From the NCBI GenBank assembly GCA_963556145.1, contig OY744470.1, positions 5,704,001-5,768,000 on the forward strand: DNA of 64,000 bases. The letters are read 5' to 3'. How positions within the stretch are numbered: the stretch's first letter is position 1; each line of letters begins with the position of its first letter. Below are positions 52,193 through 63,466 of the stretch, in pieces. Both the position numbers and the translations under genes were made by a program. The notes beneath the pieces are model-generated. The model saw only the letters and a list, made by a program, of their open reading frames with translations. It ran no database searches and was not told where the DNA came from. This stretch comes from Hygrocybe punicea. Lineage: Eukaryota; Basidiomycota; Agaricomycetes; Agaricales; Hygrophoraceae.

Positions 52193-54102
52193 CTACTCTA
52201 AACCAGCAACACAATTATCCAAACCTGCAAATTGATCCTCCAATCTCTTCACTTGTCTGTGAAAGCCGTTGTGAGCAACCTTGAGGTGGATAAGATCGCA
52301 TTCATGCTTCTCAACCCAATCCATGACTTGTTGATGGGTTTCAGGATTGATGAGGCCATAGGGAAGTGCAGAGAAGATGTCATATAGTAAGGTCGTAAGG
52401 GGAGGGAGTGGTAGCGGTGGTTCTGAGGATGATGGCCAGGTTGTAGACATGGTTGAGGGGCGAATTGGGGATAAAGTGGGGGCAAATGCATTGAGACAAG
52501 TCGATGGGGTCATAGATGAGGCTGGCGATTTCTTGATAATTTCGAGGAGGGAAAGCATATGGGGTGCTGGCAAGGACAAAGGAGGTGATGGCGATGGTGA
52601 TTTAGGGGATGGCAAAGGTGTGGGTAGGCTAATATTTGTTGATAGAGTTGGCAAAGAGACGATAGGTGGAGATGGGGGCAAACAGAGGGCAAAATGTGAG
52701 TAGATGGGCTAGAAGGTGCTAGTAAATGACTACAAGGACTCTTTTGGGCTGTTGGCGACAGGCAGCAACCACGAAAAGTCGGAATGAGACTGTGGGGGAG
52801 CTTGGTAATGGTACGCAAAGTCAGAGATGAGGCTGCAACAACATGTCGCAACCATTCATGATCGGGCGTTGAAGTTGATTCTGGGGTCTTCGGAAGGCAC
52901 ACTGGGGTCATCTGGGACCTTCGACGGCCTTTGAGAACTGGGATACAGCTTCTGGGGGGGTCTGCAACATTTCATGACTTTGGAAATCAGGTTGCGACAA
53001 AATGTCACGACTTTTCGCAATGAGGTGTCAAGGGTGTCTGCTGGGGCAACAGTGGGAGCTGGGATGCTAGGGATGGGTCAGGACTCACTTCTGGGGATGA
53101 CAACAAGTGTGTGGGCATGGACAGCAGGTGAAATGGGGGCGAAACGGGGGCTAATATGGTTGAACTGGTCGAAAACGATGTATACTGGGTGCTGGCATAT
53201 TTTCTTGGGGACGGCTCGGGCTCATATGCTGGGGACAGGTCTGGGATTGCATCTGGGGATGATGGAGAGGCTGTAGAAGGTGACAGTGAGTGCAACAAGG
53301 GTGAAACGGGGGCAGAAACATTGGAATCCATCGAAAAAGGTGTCTTTTTGGCATTGGTGCAGATTTCTGGGGATGGCACGGTTTCCGACGGAGCGGGCGT
53401 GTGATGGCTGGCCTCTGGGAACGGCAGCGAGGGCATACGTGAAGACGGGGGGCCAAATGAAGGGGTTAACAGGTGTCATATGTTGATACGCGCGTTTTTG
53501 ACGCGTTGGGGCACATCGCATTGTCCTGAGGCTGTGGGGGGCACAGACAGTAGGGGCACGTCACGGTTGGTCTCCTGGGGCAACGGCAAGGCCATAGATC
53601 CAAACGGCTGGCAAGACGAGACGCAAACGGGGGCGAATGCGCTGAGACGCGTTGAGAACGGGTTTTGCTGGGCCTTGGTGCGGCTTTCTGGTGATGGCAC
53701 AGGCATAGACGGTGGGGCAGTGTCGTGGGTCACTTCTGGGGACGATGGCGAGGTCATAGACATGAACAAGGAGTGAAACCGGGGCGAAACGGAGGCAGAC
53801 GCGCTGGGATGCGTGGAAAATGGGCTTGGGCATGCGCAGACACATTTTCCTGGCGATGGCAAGCATTCAGACAGCGGGGCCGTCTCATGGCTTGCTTCCG
53901 GGGACGATGGAATGGGCGTAGGTGAGGACAATGGACCAAACGGAGGGGAAACAGGGGCGGATGCGTTGGGTTTTTCTGGGGATGGTGCATGCTCAGATGG
54001 CAGGGTTTTGCGACGGATCACGTCTGGGGGTGATGGCGAGGGCGTAGATGCAGATGGCTGGCAAATCGAGGGTGAAATGGGCATGGTTGTGTCGATACGC
54101 AT
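52193..54102 (-). pseudogene. Pro/Ser-rich repeat gene, frameshifted
   Basis: Starting at 54102 (MRIDTTMPIS), the - strand codes for repeats of the form ASAPVSPPF..LS.P..SPSSPEASHDTAP.SE..PSPE, each about 45-55 residues and degenerate at DNA level. The frame stops at 53476, and similar text goes on in other frames at 53436-53005 and 52911-52510. The last frame (52681-52193) ends in a non-repetitive helical part, MDWVEKHECDLIHLKVAH .. VKRLEDQFAGLDN, probably a coiled coil. The repeats look disordered. Frame changes between blocks suggest a pseudogene or introns within repeats. Family unknown. Upstream at 54175-54215 an 11-bp GTGTCACAGA repeat occurs. Confidence 0.5.
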
Positions 54103-54262
54103 CTTCTCGATGCGTCATCAGGAAAAACACTTTGGCTCTCACATTATCCTGGGAATATTCCATTTTCCCAGGGTGTCAGAGAGTGCCACAGAGTGTCACA
54201 GAGTGTCACAGAGCATTGGAAAGAAACCTTAGAGTCACAGAAACTTGTAACCCGTATTATTA

Positions 54263-57200
54263 CTACCAAATAGTTTTGTATGAATACATATTCTGCCAGT
54301 TGTTCACCAAGAAAGTCCCACATTCATCTAAAACATTATCAGTGGTCCATGTGATATCTGCAGACCTTCTGAACAGAGGTGTTAACATGCAACTCTGCCT
54401 AATGCTCGTTAAAGGAATGATAGAACTGGATCGTTGACCATCGGCATGGTACAGAGGCTTGAGAGTGTACATGTTGTGATACGGTTCTGCTGTTGGTTTC
54501 GGTCCAGTGTACCATTCAATATATGTCAAAGGGGTTTTCCGCCAGATTACTGGTGACGGTCCCAGGCCATAGTCTAGCATTGATGGCAAGGTGAAAATCA
54601 CCCTCACACGTCCAATGTGTGTTCCTGACATAAAAAATGTCAACATGAGACTGCAAGCTTACCAGGAAGCTTACCTTCAAGACCGGTGGATTCTGCAATG
54701 TCAGTGTGCAGAACTATGACATTGTCAAAGCGGCCTGCTCTTTTTTCTTGAAGGCAGGAGCAGCCTTTATAACATCACATTCCTCTTCACCATCTTCTAG
54801 ACTTGGAGGGTGAAATTTCAAAGTGTGATAGACATCTAACCTTGCGAAAGGTAGCGTGTTCAAAGATGCAACGTGAAAGGTTGTTGGATTCCCCATGATG
54901 CGGTTTAAATAGTCCTTGAGGGCAGTTGAAAATCCTGGAGCGTGATGGCGCTCTGCAATGACGTTGATCAATTGACGTGGTTGAGTAGGATATTTAGGAA
55001 GTGATATCAGGTTACCGGCAGCGTTGTGAGATAGTGATTTGGAAGGAGGACTAGTGGGACGCTGTGAATCCATCCAGGAGACGTAGTGTTGGAATGTGAA
55101 CATCTTCTCCTGGCGAGTAAGCCAGTTGATCATTTGTGGAAACTCGTCATGTTGGTTGGAGGCACGCCATCCATCCTTGGCTAAATCGATGTGAAGTCGT
55201 TCAAACAATTCAGTGTTGTAATTGTCAGCGGTACCTAGAAACTTGATGGACTGGATGTAGTGGTGCAAGGAATGGAACTTAGGGATGTTAAGATCATCAC
55301 GTATGCCGGTTTCAATGAAATAAGTCTTGTGTAGGTTAAATATGTTCAGGGCATCCTGCATGTAACCCAGGGTGACGTCATCATGTGTGCTGTACTGGGC
55401 AAGGTAAATGAAGTCGAGAAGCGCACGACATGCCACTATGGCCTTCTTGGGCAGAACACCCATGAGACAACCCAGGAGAATCTTAGCCATATTCTTCCGC
55501 TCCGTGCCAGATATTTGAGAGAGAGCAGAGATACCATTCTTAAAGTGACGCAGTCCGTATGCAGGTGGAAGGCAGTGAATATGGTGGTCTAGCTTGTCAG
55601 GACCGACTGTGCGCTGACACCAGTTTGTTAGATGCTTGAAGACACCTTGGTAGATCTGATGAAGAACATCAGGTGTAACGGCCAGATTGATGTCTGTGTG
55701 AGGAAATCCGTCCCCACAGGATGCATGGTAGTATACTGTATAATGCAGTATGTTGAATTTATTGGACAAGTATACTAAATATTGTTATCATATTGTTGCA
55801 CACAGTATTCAAAGAGTATTAAAAATGATGATTCAATATTTTGAAACAAAGTACATTACCAGTATTGAATGGCAATTTTATAATACTACTTTAATAATTT
55901 TAGTAAATGTTTTGTTATTTAAGTAGTATTCTAAAAGTGTCATTCAATACTAGTAATTTACTTGGTCTCAAAATATTGTATCATCATTTTGAATACTATT
56001 TGAATACTGTGCGCAACAATATGATAACAATATTCAGTATACTTGTCCAATAAATTCAACATACTTCATTACACAGTATGCTACCATGCACCCTGTGCCC
56101 AGAAAGGCCTGTAAACACTTCCAGATACCTCCCTGTCCATGCAGTACTTGTGGAACTCTGATGCCATAGCTGATGTCCTCTTTGCCTCATCTATTACTCC
56201 TAACGTCCACTTCTGAGTTCGATTTGGGTGTGCGATCATATCCTGCAGCTTGTCTGCTGGACACTGACATTTAGGGCATGTTCCGTACTTGGAACAAGTA
56301 ACAAGGCATTGTTCTGGGTAGTCCGCAACATAGGACGCTAGGACAGGATGGACTTTATGAACCGAACCGTCACCACTGGTCATCTCGATACCTGACTCTC
56401 CTAAGTCTTTCAGGGGTGCCATGATCAATCGCATCGACTTCGTGGAATAAACGTTGATTTCTTGCTCGATGTTCTTGTTTAGTCAACTTGTCACGGCAAA
56501 TTTTGTCCACCGAAAGATAACCCACTAGAACTGCAGCATGCTGAGAAGGCTTTCTCCATACAGTTTTGGGTAGATTTCCCAAAGTGAGATAGACAGGATA
56601 TGCAGACTTGCCACCCGTGAACTGAGTAAGTTGTGTTTTGTCGGTTGTAAGTATCACAGGTGCTAGAGTTGCACCGACAGGGAGACGTGTCTGATAGTAA
56701 GCGTGAGACCTATTTCAGAGAGTGGAGAATGTATCGTTGCACACCTGGATTACATGCCACCAAGATCCCGTCCACATCTCAGAATAGACTCTGTTTGAGC
56801 AACTGATGTCAGAATATACCTTCTTTGGGACGTAGACCATACTCTGCGATAAGGCTGGATCACCCCATAGACAACGTATTGCCTCAATCACGTCTCTGAA
56901 CCTTACTACGTGCTTCTCCGCAGGATGATCCTTGAAGGACAGATGCTTGGTTTGCCACTTTCCCGCTCTGTGGGGAATGTCATCGATGATCTTATGTAGA
57001 GCACGTGTATTCTGGAATGAAAGCCCTAACTTCTGCCTCACCTGAGGGATCCATGTCAGAACATCAGTGTCGACAGAGAATCCAGAAATCTTACCCCAGG
57101 AATGGACAGAAATCAGTCAAATGCATTGTTTCCTGGACCGTCTTTAATAACCCAATCTGCAACACGCCAGTCAAGCTCTGATGCGAAAGGATAGAACGTG

Positions 57201-57751
57201 TTCAGCACAGGGGTGTCGGCTTCCATAGTGATGTTACCCTCCCCATCTAGTCCACTTCCAAACAGGTTTCTCCAGCGTTCGTGTAGATTTTCGTTCATCC
57301 GTATCACACACCCTGCTGCTTGGAATGGGTCTTCTACCCGACTATTGTCTTCATCATCTAGAACCCTGTGCAGCAGATGGTGTGCAGTGGATGGTCCAGG
57401 CCCTGCTTCACCAATCTGGACTTCAGGTAACATAGCAAGTGTGGCTGATGGCATAGGAATGAAGTCGAACAGATCATCGTCATCTGCCATATCATCCATT
57501 GCAGCCACGACGTATTCATCCATGTGGCTCCTCTGATCTTCCATTTGGTCTGATTGTCCATCGCCATCGCAAAGATCTGAAATCAAGGCTTCTCCACCCT
57601 CTCCATCCAAATCTAAGGGGGAGAGCTGTGCCAACTTGCCACATCAATACCAGCAGCATGAGCGCGCCATTGTGAGGTGGGTGGTGCAGCCCTTCTTAGT
57701 CTTGAAGCTTTTCATGCAGACAGGGCAAGAGAGCTCATCTTGGAGATCCAT
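54263..57751 (-). pseudogene. Plavaka-type transposase, interrupted by a MITE
   Basis: The pieces match the layout of Plavaka (CACTA/EnSpm-like) transposases of basidiomycetes. In order on the - strand: an N-terminal C2H2 finger (CPVCMKSFKTKKGC, 57735-57690), an acidic linker, ILTTDKTQLTQFTGGKSAYP (about 56655-56600), GTCPKCQCPAD (about 56290-56260), then after the MITE FPHTDINLAVTPDVLHQIYQG (about 55700-55645), and a C-terminal part with YIEWYTG (about 54530-54505). Breaks: an in-frame TGA after CCWY (about 57650), the MITE at 55715-56097, a frame change in an A run near 54740, and probably others. A clean intron is 54668-54620 (GTAAGC..GTCAG). No full-length product can be made. Confidence 0.85.
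55715..56097. mobile_element. CACTA-type MITE inside the Plavaka gene
   Basis: 383 bp, with CACAGGATGCATGGTAG.. at one end and its near-exact inverse at the other, flanked by a 3-bp CCC duplication (55712-55714, 56098-56100). The inverted similarity covers about 170 bp on each side, so almost the whole element is a palindrome. CACAG ends and 3-bp duplications fit CACTA/EnSpm transposons. It is non-coding. It splits the region between RPFWA and FPHTDI of the transposase. A partial relative ends at 9980. Confidence 0.9.
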
Positions 57752-58163
57752 GGTAGCGTTGTTGCAGCGTTCAGTCAAAAGCACAATATGAAGATAACCA
57801 GGATAAGATTGCTATAAATGAATGATACTGTGTCACATGGGTCTCTGAGATAAGCCCAAGGAGGAATGGATTTGTGAGAGATCACTGCATGCGTTACGGA
57901 ACCAGAATAAGTTTCACAAGTTGAGTCACTAGTCTCAGTATTGTCCTAGCCAGTGTTTAAAAGTAAGCTCCATGAGAGTAGGGCTGTCTGTAGCACTGAC
58001 TTCCCAAAAAGGACCTCATTTTATGGTCTTAAAAAGTACACCTTTGCAGGAAGTCAGCACTGGTCCAGCTGATCTCTCAAAAAGTTATCTTACACAACAT
58101 GCCTTATAATTCACATCGTATGAAACAAAAAGAAATATTAACTCCACCGCCGTCTTCTTGCAT
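57752..58163. other. region upstream of the Plavaka gene
   Basis: No gene. A 10-bp inverted pair CTGACTTCC..GGAAGTCAG occurs at about 57996-58053 and could be part of an old transposon end. It also holds the 3' side of the kinase-like gene. Confidence 0.4.
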
Positions 58164-59990
58164 TCATGGGATCTGCAACGTCTGCCTCATATCCTGAAGC
58201 TCAGGACATTCACTAACACCAGGGCACCCATGGAGGGTGGCATGAGAGAAATCAAGAACTTGGACTACACCAGTTTGAGATAAAACTACGTTGTCTGGAC
58301 GTAAGTCTAGGTGACTTACTCCAGCCTGATGGAGGGATAGTATAGCTGCCCACAGATCGTACCTAGGAACATAGCATAAATGAAATGGCTTGCAGAGGAT
58401 GTGAACGATGTACTGCTGGGCATGTGAAAGCATAGAGAATGAGCTCAACGATTTACCTGTATCACGCATCAGGAGCACTTGAAAACCCCTCCCCATGTAC
58501 AGACCGTAGAAAGCCGGTATCACAGTGCCCTGAAGCGCTGCGAGCACTGCATAGATTTTGGCTTCGTGATGCAGCCGTGCTTGGGATTGGGTGTCAATGG
58601 CAACTTTTCCGACGACGTTGTCAGCGCAGTGGTGATCAAACCGCCCTCGAAATACATTCCCCACTGATCCTCTGTCCAGAAACATAGTCAGAAGAAGTTC
58701 ACGGTATGACGGGGGTGAAATCGCATCAGTCGGAGATTTGGAGCGTTTCAGGCGTGTTTGAATGGACTTGTGGAAGATCGCTAGTTGCATCAGCCCCTGA
58801 ATCGCAACCGATGACAGGAGTGCTATTGAGGAGTGGAAAGTACAGGACTGGCATTCTGGATCAACCACTTCCATGCGCCTCAACTCGTATGTGACTACTT
58901 CGCAGTGATCGAGATCGAAAGTCAGACATAAAGTGTCCGCCTATAAACTGGAGTCTCTCATCTGAAAACTCAGAGACGCAACTGCAACTCACCTGCGAGG
59001 GTAAAGTCAGACCAGAAAAAAAGGTTGAAAGGGTGTCACCACTGGGAGCCGGGTTGATGTTGGAACGTTGCATTGCCTGACGAGTACGGCCTAATGGCTT
59101 AACTAATTTAACCATGGGAAGATGAATATCTGGGGGGGTGTCCATGATCGTACCGCCAGTCCGTAAAGGCAGAAAACGATTAACGGCATAAAGGGTGTCG
59201 TTGAGTCAAGGAGGTGAAGAATGTCTGAGCATAGGAGGCCATGCAGTGGCAAGCCAGGGACAGGGCAAAGTGAGAAGAGCATGTACCTATCTCCTCCGAA
59301 GAGGAGTGCATAGGGGATGGTAGTGGGACCTGACAGCATAGCTATTCCCATCTATCAGAGGTGATGATGAGTGGGGGAATTACCACTAAGATTCAGTGCC
59401 CACCTTAAAGATTATGGATCTGTGCCCTGTCTCACTAGGGCTCAGCTCCAAAACCGCTCTATTTCTGCCCAGACGTAAGATACCCTCCGCGTGATGTGTG
59501 AACGCTGTCCAGCTCTTGAACTCCACATGTAGCTGTGGATCAGCGTCACAGTGTGGCCGGTATGTTCCATCCGGGATCTGATTGAAAGTGGCAATTCTAG
59601 TAGTAGGCTCAGGCTGGGTGGGATTTGCGTCAACCTCCTCTACTGCACAACATATGGGGTTAAAGGCATGCTGGAAAAGGAGGCTAGACGACAATTCGTG
59701 GTCTAGGAGGTAATTCCGGAGGGACCTCTCCAGGCCGGCAATTGCTTGAACCAGTACAGTGGAGGGGGCTAGATGTCAGCCTGGGGCACTTTGAAGGTAG
59801 GCACGCAATGAAGCCAGCATACGATTCGGTAAAGAATGATCATGGACCATGAAAGCCGGTCGTCCTTCCTGATTTGGGGGTGGTATGCTGATGTTGTATA
59901 GGATGGTGGATGTCGACGTCGAGATCTTGGTGAATTGATGGTCTGAGGGTAGTGGAAAGATCATGCTAGGGACGTATGTCTCCAACGTAG
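58164..59990 (-). CDS. kinase-like protein gene, probably damaged
   Basis: Reading starts at 59990 (MATLETYVPSMIFPLP). The N-terminal about 400 residues have no family I recognise. The C-terminal part is protein-kinase-like: GSVGNVFRGRF (glycine-rich loop, about 58660-58630), VVGKVAID with the likely Lys, EAKIYAVL, LLMRDTGKSL, then the catalytic loop HLDLRPDNVV (about 58315-58285) and VLDFSHA where DFG is usual (DFS here). Introns fit at about 59405-59355 (GTGGGC..GATAG), 58990-58960 (GTGAGT..TTCAG) and 58420-58370 (GTACAT..CCTAG). Problems: a TGA at about 59778 in frame, and a frame change near 59140. DFS instead of DFG is usual in several fungal kinase-like families. Substrate unknown. Divergent from the + strand gene at 60221. 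Confidence 0.55.
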
Positions 59991-60141
59991 CCATCCCTCT
60001 TGCTATGGAGATACGTAGGTAAGTTTGCAATGCGCCCAATCTTTTTGCTTTGGTTCTTACCTACTGGCGTTCCCCTCCTTATACTTGCTTTGATGAAGGG
60101 ACATTCAGTTAGGTACTGGTAGCGTGGCCGAAGATTCACGT

Positions 60142-60199
60142 GGTGTCCCAAAAAGGTGCACATTTTTTTGCCGTAAAAGGTGCACCTTTTTGGGACACC
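60142..60199. repeat. 20-bp perfect inverted repeat between divergent genes
   Basis: ggtgtcccaaaaaggtgcac (60142-60161), 18-nt loop, exact reverse complement 60180-60199. It sits between the starts of the - gene (59990) and the + gene (60221). GTGTCCCAAAAAGGTGCAC could be a very small transposon end pair or a paired regulatory site. Confidence 0.85.
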
Positions 60200-60220
60200 T
60201 CGCTGCAGCACGTACTTACT

Positions 60221-63188
60221 ATGGATGTTTCTCCGATGGAGCTCATGGACCTGCTTCATTTCTTCTGTGAACGCACTGACAGTCTTCCACCAGGAATATT
60301 TGCAATATACCAGAAACTGGAATCGTTATATTCACCAACGTTTCCGATGTACGCTACTCCTTTAGTCGCCCTTCAACCTGAAACCCTGCCGCACTTTTCT
60401 GTTGCTGCCGTGGCAGATAGGCCCTGTTTCAATATTAACCAGCAGGGATTTGGCCATGGCACTGCTCACATCATTGCAGATAAGGTGAGAATTTCCATCC
60501 CTGGGACATCTGACTGTTCACATGTTCAGCTCCACTCCTTCTCACAGACTGCTAACCTTGATACGGATGCAGCTTATTCCGTTGTTGTGAGTGCTTTTGG
60601 GTGGAAGTCATTCCTTAGGCGTCTGATGCTTCCCACATCCAGGTCACCGGAGATGCTAACGCCGAAGCCGTATACGACGCACTGGAAGACTCACCTGCAC
60701 GGCTACCTGGCTGCTATATCAATGTAAACAGTTCAGAGCTATGCTGTTCGAACCATATCGATAGGTGGAAAGACTCAAATCCTTACGGTGCCACCGCAGC
60801 ATCTGCAGCATCCACAGTTAACCGGAACGGTGAGTGCAACCGAGGGGGTACGAAGCACCGGAAAAAGACCAAGAGCAAAGGGAAGCAGCAAAAGGGTTGG
60901 GAGGTCACAGATCAGCCGGTTCACATTTTGGGAGCTCGTGCCTCCAAGACCATCTCCAATCTATCACAAGGTGCGATCAGCAACTTGTCAAACGCATCCA
61001 CACGGTCCTGGATCCAGTCCATGCGAGCTTTGGTGGCAGGTGGTGTTTGGGAGGGCGAGAACGTGGCTTTTGTCATGGATTCTCTGCAGTCGCTCGTCCT
61101 TCGATGCAAATGTAGCCTGGAAATGGCTGCGGGGCTTGAGTTTATTATGATGATTAATATGGTACAGTTAGCTGCGAAAACAGACTAGTGAGTCGCCCTT
61201 ACTATAGGTGCTTGCATATACTCACGAGCTTCCCAGCATCATGCGGATGAAAGGGCTTAAGTCTACGGGTAACGTCTTCCATCATTACGTCTCAGGAATG
61301 GATGGAGGGCCATCTTTATCAACATTTCGCACATGGGTAGGCATCGGCACAAAGTTCGCTTCGATTGCAGGTGCAGGTGAGTAGTCCCTCTGCCTATCAT
61401 CAGACTCTGAAACCGCCACCTCACAGGATCTGTCTATTGTCTAATGATTATAGCCGCCAAAAACCAAAGGGCTGCAATTTCCCAGATGAAGTTCAACGAA
61501 ATTTACACCATATCAAATGCGCTTTGCTGGCCTGACCCAGGTAAGTAGTGGTGGATCTGCTCCTCTTTCGACTCTTTTCAGGTCTTTCATCAGATAGTGA
61601 TGCGGGGAAGGATATTTGCCAACGCCTTATTCCACTCATCGACTACCTGTGCCATAACATCCCCTTAAGACTTTCCACAATGTTCCCTCATAGTCTGCTA
61701 AATGATACCAACGTGATGGGAGACGTCGATTGTTCTGACTTGGATATGTCAGATAAATTTTTCGACAGCATCCAAAAGAAGTAAGTGATCAGTTTAACCC
61801 CTTGATCAAATAGTGACCTGACTGCGATAGCTCTTTCATGTCGCTCACGCGGAACCGTGAAATCTGGGTGCAATGCCTAGAGCCTCAGGTGGGGCCATCG
61901 GCTGACCCAGCACCTCTCCATGTAATGAATCAGAATCTACTCTTGTCATATGTATCGTGGGGATCGGTTCCTTCCGAACGTCCACCATCACCCTTCTCTG
62001 ATTCTGACAGTGATGACCTGAACCCTCAAAATCCACTCAACAGTGACTCTGACAACTTGCAGGCACCTCTGCTGATGGATGAGTTTCATTTTCCGGATGA
62101 CAGGGCGCCCAACTACGCAGTCCTGAACACACGCTTCAATCAACAAGCTAGACAGAACTTAGCGGTTCCATACCCCAGGGAAAAGGGTGCTAGGAAACTT
62201 TATACGGATGAGCAAAGAAGCTATGCAGCTGCAGCCCAGGTTCCCCAGGATAGTGCTGATTTTGCACGTACGGTAAGGCTTTGAAGTCATCACAAAGTAC
62301 TGGAATTGATCGTACCGTTAGATGTCTGAGCTATATGATGACAACGGGGTGAAGGGAGCCAATAACTATGTTTTGATGGATGAAAAGATATTTGAGGGGT
62401 CAGCTTAGCCTTTCTTTCCATGTTATCACTTGCTGATGTCTACCTGCTGACAGTAAGGAAGTTCGTATCAACGGCTCAGACAGTTCACTTGGTGTGTTTG
62501 TCTGGGGTGATATGCCCCAGGACATGCATACGTCGTTGGAACGTAACGTTCGGAATGCCTTGCTTGTCAAGAGTGGCCCTTCCCTGGTTCACGTGGATAG
62601 TTCCGCTGCTTCACTTGGGTTTAAGTTTCCCTCCATTCATCTAGACATGTACATTTGCAACGGCCCACGCGTAGGTGAACCATGTGTGGACAATTACTAA
62701 TCTTACTGATGCCTTTGAATAGGGTGATGGTGCACCATCTGACGTGCACCCTTACCTGCTACGTCGCAAAGGGGCCTCTAAGACGAATTACTATCAACTC
62801 ATTCCTGGAGTCTCTAAGGAGCTCATGGAACATACTAGAGAATATACCAACCTTTGCAATTCCTTCGAAGAGTTTTTTTGGTGGGTAGAAGAGAAGGTTA
62901 ATTTCATTTTCACTTTATTTTCCTGCTCTGGGAGTACTCATGTGATCCTATTAGCTGACTGGACGACTTCCTGAAATTTATGAAGATCTTTCCATGTTTG
63001 TGGACGTGCTTCCTGGCAAGGAAGCTTCTCCCTCTCATCCATTCAGCGGTTTCGTCCTTAACATCAACGCTATCACACGCTGTCACAGGGACGTGAAGGA
63101 TCACCGTGCCTGTCTGGTTTTGGTTATAGGAGATCATGTAGGTGGTGAGCTTTGTTTACAGGAACTGGGTTTGGTGGTGCGCTTGCGT
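60221..63188 (+). pseudogene. TET/JBP-like 2-oxoglutarate oxygenase gene, 3' end cut off by an LTR element
   Basis: Many short exons can be followed from MDVSPMELMDLLHFF (60221) through SKTISNLSQGAI (about 60950), LSTMFPHSLLNDTN (about 61670), an Asp/Ser-rich stretch (about 61990-62080) and GVFVWGDMPQDM (about 62490-62525). The catalytic part is the last one: FVDVLPGKEASPSHPFSGF (about 62995-63050), then CHRDVKD with the HxD iron ligands (about 63075-63100), LVLVIGDHVGGELCL (about 63112-63160) and LVVRL, after which the LTR begins. A clean intron is about 62898-62960 (GTTAAT..ATTAG). This wording matches the fungal TET/JBP-like family of Fe(II)/2-oxoglutarate oxygenases, some of which oxidise 5-methylcytosine. 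The distal His and the Arg that would bind metal and 2-oxoglutarate lie beyond the insertion, so the gene is inactive unless spliced around it. Confidence 0.65.
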
Positions 63189-63343
63189 TGGAGTGGTACG
63201 GAGGTACCGCTCCGGGGGCTAGCTGGAGAGTCTCGCTGGAGAGCTGGCGAGGAAGGCTTGATTGGGACTGACTACTGACAGGGATCTATCTACAACGAAC
63301 CGTGGGAGCCTCATCACGTGACTAGGCACTCGCTACCACTCCA
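63189..63343 (-). repeat. 3' LTR of the second small element
   Basis: Begins TGGAGTGGTA and ends TACCACTCCA, a perfect 10-bp inverted pair. It is diverged from the 157-bp LTRs but collinear with them. Confidence 0.75.
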
Positions 63344-63360
63344 ATTGCCCCCCTCCCTCA
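63344..63360 (-). promoter_or_regulatory. polypurine tract
   Basis: GAGGGAGGGGGGCAAT on the - strand directly upstream of the LTR, as in the first element. Confidence 0.7.
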
Positions 63361-63466
63361 TAGCGACGTCCTCGTCGCTATCGAAGACCTGAAAGAAAGA
63401 AAGAAAGAAAAAAAAAAAGAAAAAAAGGGAAGAGGAAAGAAAGAGGAAAAAAGACTGAAAAAGAAA

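Noticed and set aside
57994..58053. CACTGACTTCC..GGAAGTCAG as the Plavaka terminal repeat
   Set aside because: No matching inverted end is found beyond the 3' side of the transposase (54100-54260), so the element border is not supported.
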